This document shows positions 58,426 to 64,000 of a DNA stretch of 64,000 nucleotides, piece by piece. A model generated the notes under the pieces. The model was given only the letters and a program-made list of their open reading frames with translations, had not been told where the DNA came from and made no database searches. Position numbers and translations under genes: made by a program. Source of the stretch: Candidatus Scybalocola faecigallinarum (GTDB taxonomy: Bacteria; Bacillota; Clostridia; Lachnospirales; Lachnospiraceae). Position 1 is the first letter of the stretch. Every line of letters starts with the position of its first letter. The DNA is taken from positions 1-64,000 of the forward strand of contig DVIT01000059.1 of NCBI GenBank assembly GCA_018711005.1, in the 5' to 3' direction.

Positions 58426-59475
58426 TTAATCTTCTTCAATTTTTCTGATAGCAATCGCCGTAGGACAGATCACCGGAACAGGCGCTCCTGCCATAGCGAT
58501 ATAGTGTCCTTCATAGTTGACATCAAAGCAGGTCATGCTATTTGATTCCTGGTTGACACATACAAAGCTGTCCCTGCCGGGAACAACCAGAAGATCTCTT
58601 GGGTAATCACCGCTTGTCGGAAGCACACATACACGCTCCATCAGCTGAGTTTCCTGATCGATCCTGAAAATAGCCACACTGTTATGGCCGGAATTTGTAA
58701 CAAACAAATGTGTACCGCCGTTTGACAGCTTTAATGTAATTGCACTGTTTACGCCATCATATTTTTCCGGAAGCGTAGAAATGGTCTGCATCTTCTTGAA
58801 TACAGCATGTTCCGGGGTATAGGAATATTTGGTCACATAATTTTTACCCTCATGAGTCAAATAAGCATATTTGCCATCCTTGGAGAAAATCATATGTTTA
58901 GGGCCTGACTCCAGTTCACAGCGCAAAATATCATGAAGCTTGATCTTACCAGTATCAGCATCAAACTCATAAATCTTTACCTGATCCATACCCAGATCGA
59001 CTGCCAGCAAATACTTTTCATCCGGAGTAAACAGGGCACAGTTTACATGACACCGGTAATTTCTTCCTGCTACGCTGCCAAGGCCTTTCATAAAGACCTC
59101 ATCGGTAACGCTTCCTACACGGCCGTCGTCTTCCAACCGAAGCACAGTCAGCTTCCCATCATGGTATCCCGCAGTGACAAGATAACGGTTCGCCCGGTCC
59201 GTTGCCATATAGCACGGACGAAGTCCATTAACGGTCGCTTTATTCATAAGTACAATACTTCCGTCCTTAAGAATCTTAAAAGAAGCAACGCCTTCATCAC
59301 AATTACAATATAAATATTTCTGGTCATAAGAAATATGAACAACGGATGGATTACTGATTTCAAAAACTTCCCTCAATTTAAAAGTCAGGGTTTCCGGCTC
59401 AAAATCAAAAATACTCAGGCCCTTGCTCTCACCTCTTGTATAGGACCCCACATAAGCAACATATTTATCTGCCAT
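58426..59475 (-). CDS. Lactonase-family (YbhE/Pgl-like) seven-bladed propeller protein
   Basis: A 349-residue protein of the 6-phosphogluconolactonase/lactonase propeller family. The repeats are visible as YVGSYTRGESKGLSIFDFEP, PSVVHISYDQKYLYCNCDE, HVNCALFTPDEKYLLAVDLG, PKHMIFSKDGKYAYLTHEG and THLFVTNSGHNSVAIFRID. The HVNCALF-type motif near Arg/His supports lactonase assignment, but substrate is not certain. GGAGG precedes the start. No pentose-phosphate genes are next to it. Confidence 0.8.
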   Translation of the reverse strand: MADKYVAYVGSYTRGESKGLSIFDFEPETLTFKLREVFEISNPSVVHISYDQKYLYCNCDEGVASFKILKDGSIVLMNKATVNGLRPCYMATDRANRYLVTAGYHDGKLTVLRLEDDGRVGSVTDEVFMKGLGSVAGRNYRCHVNCALFTPDEKYLLAVDLGMDQVKIYEFDADTGKIKLHDILRCELESGPKHMIFSKDGKYAYLTHEGKNYVTKYSYTPEHAVFKKMQTISTLPEKYDGVNSAITLKLSNGGTHLFVTNSGHNSVAIFRIDQETQLMERVCVLPTSGDYPRDLLVVPGRDSFVCVNQESNSMTCFDVNYEGHYIAMAGAPVPVICPTAIAIRKIEED

Positions 59476-59600
59476 AGTCTTTTCCTCCTCGAAAGGCAGC
59501 GGCTATGTAGAATGCTTTTTACGCACCCTGTCAGCCACGAAATAAATAATATGGATATTCCATTTTTAAGTGTATCACATCCCCCTGCTTTCTTCAAGTA

Positions 59601-59629
59601 TTGACAAATATTCATTTTTTTCTTATATA
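59601..59629 (+). promoter_or_regulatory. luxS promoter
   Basis: TTGACA (59601-59606), 17-bp spacer, TATATA (59624-59629), then AAAGGAG 9 nt before the ATG. Confidence 0.75.
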
Positions 59630-59663
59630 TAGATATGGATAATCAGGAAAGGAGCATATCTTT

Positions 59664-60140
59664 ATGGAAAAAATCGCCAGCTTTACTATTGATCACACCC
59701 GCCTGCTTCCGGGAATTTATGTTTCCCGCAAAGACTATGTGGGCAGTGAGGTACTTACAACCTTTGACCTGCGTATGACACGGCCTAACTTTGAACCTGT
59801 CATGAACACAGCCGAGGTCCACACCATAGAACATCTTGGAGCTACATTTTTACGCAATCATCCTCAATATGGCGGAAAAATCGTCTACTTTGGCCCTATG
59901 GGCTGCCGCACCGGATTTTATCTGATCCTGGCCGGTGACTATACCTCCGCTGATATTGTACCTCTGATCACAGAAACCTTTGAATTTATCCGGGATTATC
60001 AGGGGGCGGTTCCCGGTGCCTGCGCAAAAGACTGCGGAAATTATCTGGATATGAATCTCCCCATGGCCAACTATCTTGGCAAAAAATATCTTGAAATACT
60101 CTATAATATTACAGAGGAGCAATTAAATTATCCCCAATAA
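59664..60140 (+). CDS. luxS: S-ribosylhomocysteine lyase LuxS
   Basis: A 158-residue enzyme that cleaves S-ribosylhomocysteine to homocysteine and the AI-2 precursor DPD. The metal motif HTIEH (VHTIEHLGATFLRNH) and the later Cys (PGACAKDCGNY) complete the Fe/Zn site, and GPMGCRTGFYLIL carries the catalytic Cys. Its 3' end overlaps by 18 nt the 3' end of the convergent TraX-like gene, and no terminator was seen between. Confidence 0.96.
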   Translation: MEKIASFTIDHTRLLPGIYVSRKDYVGSEVLTTFDLRMTRPNFEPVMNTAEVHTIEHLGATFLRNHPQYGGKIVYFGPMGCRTGFYLILAGDYTSADIVPLITETFEFIRDYQGAVPGACAKDCGNYLDMNLPMANYLGKKYLEILYNITEEQLNYPQ

Positions 60141-60800
60141 CCGCCCTGCCAGGTAAATGGCCAGCATATGCACGGGATAATAAAAATAAAACAGCCATTG
60201 CAGTCCCTTACCTCCCCGCCCTTTCTTTCCATTATATAAGGCAATGGGGAGGAAGGCTGCCATGCCAAAAAGCTGGATCGTATTCATCAGCGCCTGGATG
60301 ATCCCCACGCCGGCAAATGCTGCCGGAAGGTTTTTCCTGCAAATATAAAAAACGGTAATGATCAGGATCCCATAATACCGATAATCACAGGAAATCACAT
60401 AAGCCGCCAGGCTGACAAGCACGATGGGGATCAACGCCAAAAACTGCATCTGTACAGGCAGCCTTTGTAATGCCTGATCCATTAAATAAATCCCCAGAAG
60501 CCCCAAAAGGAGGGTAAAATAAACATTTTGGGATCCCCAATACAAAACGCTCCCGTGAAACAGCAGATCAAAAGGAATCTCTGAAACAAGTGCCAGCAAT
60601 CCAAGCCGTCCTATATAACGTTTCAGGTTATGGGTATGGATATATCCCTCGGTAATCAGGAACGCATATAAGATAAACGCCAGACGTCCTATACACCGCA
60701 TCCATATGCATGACGTAAACAATACAGCTCCCATGTGATCCACGGTCATAGATACAATAGCAATCCATTTTAGGGCATTAGCGGATAGTGGTCTTTTCAT
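60123..60800 (-). CDS. TraX-family membrane protein
   Basis: A 225-residue polytopic membrane protein with about seven hydrophobic segments. The start KRPLSANALKWIAIVSMTVD and HMGAVLF, then RCIGRLAFILYAFLITEGY and HTHNLKRYIGRLGLLALVSE are the TraX/acyltransferase-like signature. Despite the name (F-pilin acetylation), chromosomal TraX-like proteins of Firmicutes have no proven role. It overlaps the GH13-like gene by 23 nt and luxS by 18 nt. Confidence 0.85.
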   Translation of the reverse strand: MKRPLSANALKWIAIVSMTVDHMGAVLFTSCIWMRCIGRLAFILYAFLITEGYIHTHNLKRYIGRLGLLALVSEIPFDLLFHGSVLYWGSQNVYFTLLLGLLGIYLMDQALQRLPVQMQFLALIPIVLVSLAAYVISCDYRYYGILIITVFYICRKNLPAAFAGVGIIQALMNTIQLFGMAAFLPIALYNGKKGRGGKGLQWLFYFYYPVHMLAIYLAGRLLGII

Positions 60801-62718
60801 AGGCAACACTCATATAAATCTGTATGCTCCGGCCCTGCACCACACAATCCGGCACGGTCTGGTTTTGGGCATCTTCCACATTCCACGGTTCTTCATAGAA
60901 GGTATCCGCAATTTTCTCCCATCGCTGTCCTTTGGGCAGTACCGGAAGTGAAAATTCCTGAGCTTCCCAATGCATGTTGTATGCAAAATAAAAGGATCTG
61001 TCTTCTTGTCCGTTTTTTCGCGCATATTTCCCACAGTACATAATCCCTACATAGCGGCTTTCTCTGTCATACGATGCCTTCCATGGATGCGGTCCATGAA
61101 TGGACAGATCCGGAAATCCGCAGCTTAAATAATCCATCTGACGGAACGGTTTTTCCGGGTGAAGGATGGGATGCGCTGCCCTTAGCTCCAAAAGTCCTTT
61201 CACAAACAAAAAGTGCTTTTGATTTTTCTTCAGATCCCGCCAGTTCAGCCAAAACACCTCATTGTCCTGGCAGTAGGCATTATTATTTCCCTGCTGGCTG
61301 TTGCAAAATTCATCACCGCTATAGATCATAGGCGTTCCCTGCTGGAAGATCAAAAAAACCATAGCGTTATACATCTGCCGACGGCGCAGCGCCAGCACCT
61401 TACGCTTGCGGGTCGTGCCCTCAGCACCGCAGTTCCAGCTGTTATTATAGTCAGTTCCGTCCCGGTTGTCCTCGCCGTTTGCTTCATTATGCTTATCATC
61501 GTATGACACAAGATCTGCCAGAGTAAAGCCATTGTTTGTAGTGATATAATGGATTGATGCCTGCTGCACATCATTTTGTATATTCTGATGCACAAAAGCA
61601 CTTAAACAATTTTCATCACCCTTCAAAAAACAGCGCATGGTATTTTGAAATCCGTCATCAGCAGATGCCAGAGATTTTTTTATTGGAATCCTCTTTCCAT
61701 AAATCCGCTGAAGGTCAAAACCGCTGGAAATCAGCTTTACCCCCGCCAAAAGAGGATCTTTTGCTGCCATTTCCACAGGAACGATCTCCCGGTTCAGCCA
61801 AAAGCCGTCTACATGGTAATTTTGTACCCAGTGACGGAGGCAGTCTAAAACCGCGCCCTGAGGCATACTGTCATCAAACAGCATTTCCATAATCACCTCT
61901 ATGCCGTTTTTATGAAGTGCCTGGACCATCATACAAAATTCCGAAACGCAATTTTTATAAGCAAACGATGCTTTCGGTGCAAAAAACTGTGATTTTCCAT
62001 AGCCCCAGCAGTTCAAATATGTCTCTGGCTCTTTGCTGCCGGACATACTGGAAAGCATCGTCAGGTCCTGAAGCCTCTGGCTTTCCAGCGTTGCCTGTAC
62101 CAAAGTAGGCGGCAGCAGGGCAGGTGGCAGCTCCCGCACCTTTACCTCCGGGAAATCCACCGCCGGCATCAATACCAGAGCATTGACCCCCAACTCTTTA
62201 AAATAATCCGCCTTTTCCGAAATCCCCAAAAAAGTTCCTTTGTGGCGCACCCTGGATGAAGGATGTACAGAAAATCCCCGAACGTGAAGCTTATACATAA
62301 CCAACTCATGAAAAGGAATCTCCGGTCTGCGGTCCTCATCCCATGAAAAGCTGCTTTTCCACGGTTCATAAACAGCCCGCTCCTCCATCGGCCTGAAAAT
62401 CCCCCATGTATTCCCGCCATAAAGCTTCATTCCATAAAAATCTTCAACGACTTCCCCTGCACGCATATACTGATAATAAATACGCCCGGCCTTTAACCCG
62501 CTGATAAATACCGCGCACACATTGCCGCACGCCTGGTAATCGTTCATGCATATCTCATAAATCTTTTCTCCGGTGCTTTGATCCATGACCAGCAGAAAGG
62601 TTTTTTCTTTACTGTTCGTTACATCTACAGAGAAACGAACGCCGCCCAAAACTTCCCGCGCCCCTAATGGCAGAGGCTGCGCCTGCTTAATCTCTGGCTT
62701 TACCGTATTTTTTGACAT
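60778..62718 (-). CDS. GlgX-like GH13 pseudoenzyme
   Basis: A 646-residue protein with the architecture of glycogen debranching enzymes (N-terminal CBM48-like, then GH13 barrel; SYDDKHNEANGEDNRDG and NNSWNCGAEG retained). The catalytic residues are missing: the nucleophile position in VDGFWLNRE is Asn, the acid/base position in KLISSGFD is Ser, and the third-acid HD is replaced in TTNNGFTL; region I lacks its His (MLFDDSM). It probably binds glycogen-like glucans without cleaving them. GAGGAGG precedes the start. Confidence 0.8.
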   Translation of the reverse strand: MSKNTVKPEIKQAQPLPLGAREVLGGVRFSVDVTNSKEKTFLLVMDQSTGEKIYEICMNDYQACGNVCAVFISGLKAGRIYYQYMRAGEVVEDFYGMKLYGGNTWGIFRPMEERAVYEPWKSSFSWDEDRRPEIPFHELVMYKLHVRGFSVHPSSRVRHKGTFLGISEKADYFKELGVNALVLMPAVDFPEVKVRELPPALLPPTLVQATLESQRLQDLTMLSSMSGSKEPETYLNCWGYGKSQFFAPKASFAYKNCVSEFCMMVQALHKNGIEVIMEMLFDDSMPQGAVLDCLRHWVQNYHVDGFWLNREIVPVEMAAKDPLLAGVKLISSGFDLQRIYGKRIPIKKSLASADDGFQNTMRCFLKGDENCLSAFVHQNIQNDVQQASIHYITTNNGFTLADLVSYDDKHNEANGEDNRDGTDYNNSWNCGAEGTTRKRKVLALRRRQMYNAMVFLIFQQGTPMIYSGDEFCNSQQGNNNAYCQDNEVFWLNWRDLKKNQKHFLFVKGLLELRAAHPILHPEKPFRQMDYLSCGFPDLSIHGPHPWKASYDRESRYVGIMYCGKYARKNGQEDRSFYFAYNMHWEAQEFSLPVLPKGQRWEKIADTFYEEPWNVEDAQNQTVPDCVVQGRSIQIYMSVAYEKTTIR

Positions 62719-62840
62719 AAGACCTCCTCATCCGCCGCCTGTAAACATGCCTGTATCCGGAACACATCCGGCGGTCTTAAAACAACTCTGTTTTCACCTA
62801 CACTTACTTTTATCAGTGCTAATCTACCAGATATAAAGGA

Positions 62841-64000
62841 TCATTTTCCATTCTGTGCCTGGATCTTTTCTGCCAGATCGTTTAAATATACCCAACGATC
62901 CATTTTTTCATCAAGGGCTTGCTGGGCAGACTCCTTTTGTGCCAGTAATTCCGAAAGCTTTGCCGAATTTGTGGCGTTTTCCATCATTTCCTGGTCTAAG
63001 GCCGCTACCTTTGCTTCCAGGGCTGCAATATCGTCATCAATCGTCTCAAACTCCTTCTGCTCTTTAAACGAAAATTTCAGCTTAACCGATTGATTCTTTT
63101 TCCAGGACTTTCCGCTGTTATCCTTCTCTTTCCCTCCTTTTTTTTCAGAAGCGTCTCCTGTATCTTCTCCCACGTGTTTTTTAGCATTTATATAATCTGT
63201 ATATCCGCCTTCGTACTGTTTTAAATGGCCGTTTCCATCAAACTCAAAAATCCGGTCCACCACATTATCCAGAAAATACCGGTCATGGGAAACCGTGATC
63301 ACGATCCCGGAAAAACTGTTTAGGTAATCTTCCAATATAGCCATAGTCGGAATATCAATATTATTGGATGGTTCATCCAATATAAAAACATTAACACCCT
63401 GAATAAGGATCGACAGCAAATATAAGCGCCGCCGCTCACCACCGGATAATCTGGAAATAGGTGTATACTGCATATCCGGTGTAAACAAAAACCGCTCCAG
63501 CATCTGCGAGGCGCTGATCCTGCCTTCAGCCGTCTGTACATATTCCGCAATGTTTTTAATATAATCGATAACCCTCTGATCCGTGTCCATATCCGGCTCC
63601 ACCTGGGCTAAATACCCGATCTTCACGGTTTCGCCAATTTCCACGCTTCCCGAATCCGGCGGCATAAGTCCGGCCATGATTTTAAGGAGCGTCGTTTTCC
63701 CGCATCCGTTAGGGCCGATAAAGCCAAGTCTCTGGTTTTTTAAAACCGTATAGCTGAAATCCTCAACAACCTTTTGCGCTCCAAAGCTTTTGCTGATATG
63801 ATGAAGCTCAATGGTCTTTTTCCCCATGCGGGTCTGTACTGACGAAATTGCCACCCGGTCATCACTTTCCGGCGCTTTCCCGGCCTTTAATGCTTCCAGG
63901 CGCTCCAACCGCGCCTTTTGCTTCGTGGATCTTGCACGGCAGCCCCGCTTTGCCCACTCTAACTCCATACGCAGTACGCTTTGACGCTTTCGTTCTGTTG
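62841..64000 (-). CDS. ABC-F family ATPase, 3' part (Uup-like), runs off the window
   Basis: The frame is open to the right edge, so at least the first ABC domain lies outside. Visible are the linker (AKRGCRARSTKQKARLERLE), the second ABC domain with Walker A GPNGCGKTT, signature LSGGERRRLYL, Walker B VFILDEPSNNID and H-loop TVSHDRYFLD, then a charged insert and a C-terminal coiled coil (residues after FETIDDDIAALEAKV). This is the Uup/EttA-like ABC-F group that acts on ribosomes or branched DNA; no membrane domain is present. Confidence 0.9.
   Translation of the reverse strand, partial: TERKRQSVLRMELEWAKRGCRARSTKQKARLERLEALKAGKAPESDDRVAISSVQTRMGKKTIELHHISKSFGAQKVVEDFSYTVLKNQRLGFIGPNGCGKTTLLKIMAGLMPPDSGSVEIGETVKIGYLAQVEPDMDTDQRVIDYIKNIAEYVQTAEGRISASQMLERFLFTPDMQYTPISRLSGGERRRLYLLSILIQGVNVFILDEPSNNIDIPTMAILEDYLNSFSGIVITVSHDRYFLDNVVDRIFEFDGNGHLKQYEGGYTDYINAKKHVGEDTGDASEKKGGKEKDNSGKSWKKNQSVKLKFSFKEQKEFETIDDDIAALEAKVAALDQEMMENATNSAKLSELLAQKESAQQALDEKMDRWVYLNDLAEKIQAQNGK

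Overview
The window looks like a chromosome segment from a gut-type Clostridia, most likely a member of the Lachnospiraceae. The reasons are strong AGGAGG ribosome binding sites, moderate GC, and gene families typical of that group (CopA with CsoR, an Ugp-like ABC operon, LuxS, an HPr-like protein without the active histidine, DUF6809, DUF932). The species cannot be named from sequence alone.

Layout. Positions 1-8754 are ordinary chromosome: RlmD, an acidic membrane protein, PcrA helicase, SfsA, a SurA-like membrane protein, an HTH-like protein, and a NitT/TauT-type ABC ATPase with its permease. The permease gene is cut at about 8754, and its missing last 33 codons lie 35.8 kb away at 44549-44653. 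Everything between is therefore one integrated element of about 35.8 kb. Its two ends carry imperfect inverted repeats that, when joined, form a dyad centred on the shared TTCA. That is the shape expected of the attP site of a large serine recombinase, and such a recombinase is encoded at 11948-13798. Chromosome resumes with copA-csoR, an M18 aminopeptidase, yajC, tgt, a five-gene phosphodiesterase/Ugp-type transporter operon, a Crh-like HPr, aroC, a lactonase-family protein, luxS, a TraX-like membrane protein, a GH13 pseudoenzyme and the 3' part of an ABC-F gene.

The element is best read as an integrative mobilizable element. It has integration genes (large serine recombinase, small resolvase, an excisionase-like HTH), DNA metabolism genes (a DUF927-like ATPase, Rad52-like annealing protein, YqaJ exonuclease, DUF932, RadC/JAB) and a minimal mobilization module (RHH-like protein plus a 170-residue HUH relaxase). 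No conjugative secretion system or virion genes were seen. The cargo is defence-like: a Septu PtuA/PtuB pair at the left end, a DUF3990 toxin-like gene with an unfamiliar partner, two DUF4143 ATPases, an RtcB ligase and several tiny peptides.

The most interesting region is 25292-36330. It holds two diverged copies of a three-gene cassette. Each copy has an adaptor-like protein with a conserved N-terminus and a variable C-terminus, a Ycf46-family AAA+ ATPase, and a 510-residue protein joining an Mrr-like nuclease motif set to a C-terminal glycine-zipper membrane region. Cassette 2 has an intact divergent XRE regulator. Cassette 1 has a WYL regulator, a broken XRE remnant on the opposite strand, and two extra genes downstream. 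I do not recognise this as a named system; a role in conflict or defence is an inference from architecture and neighbourhood.
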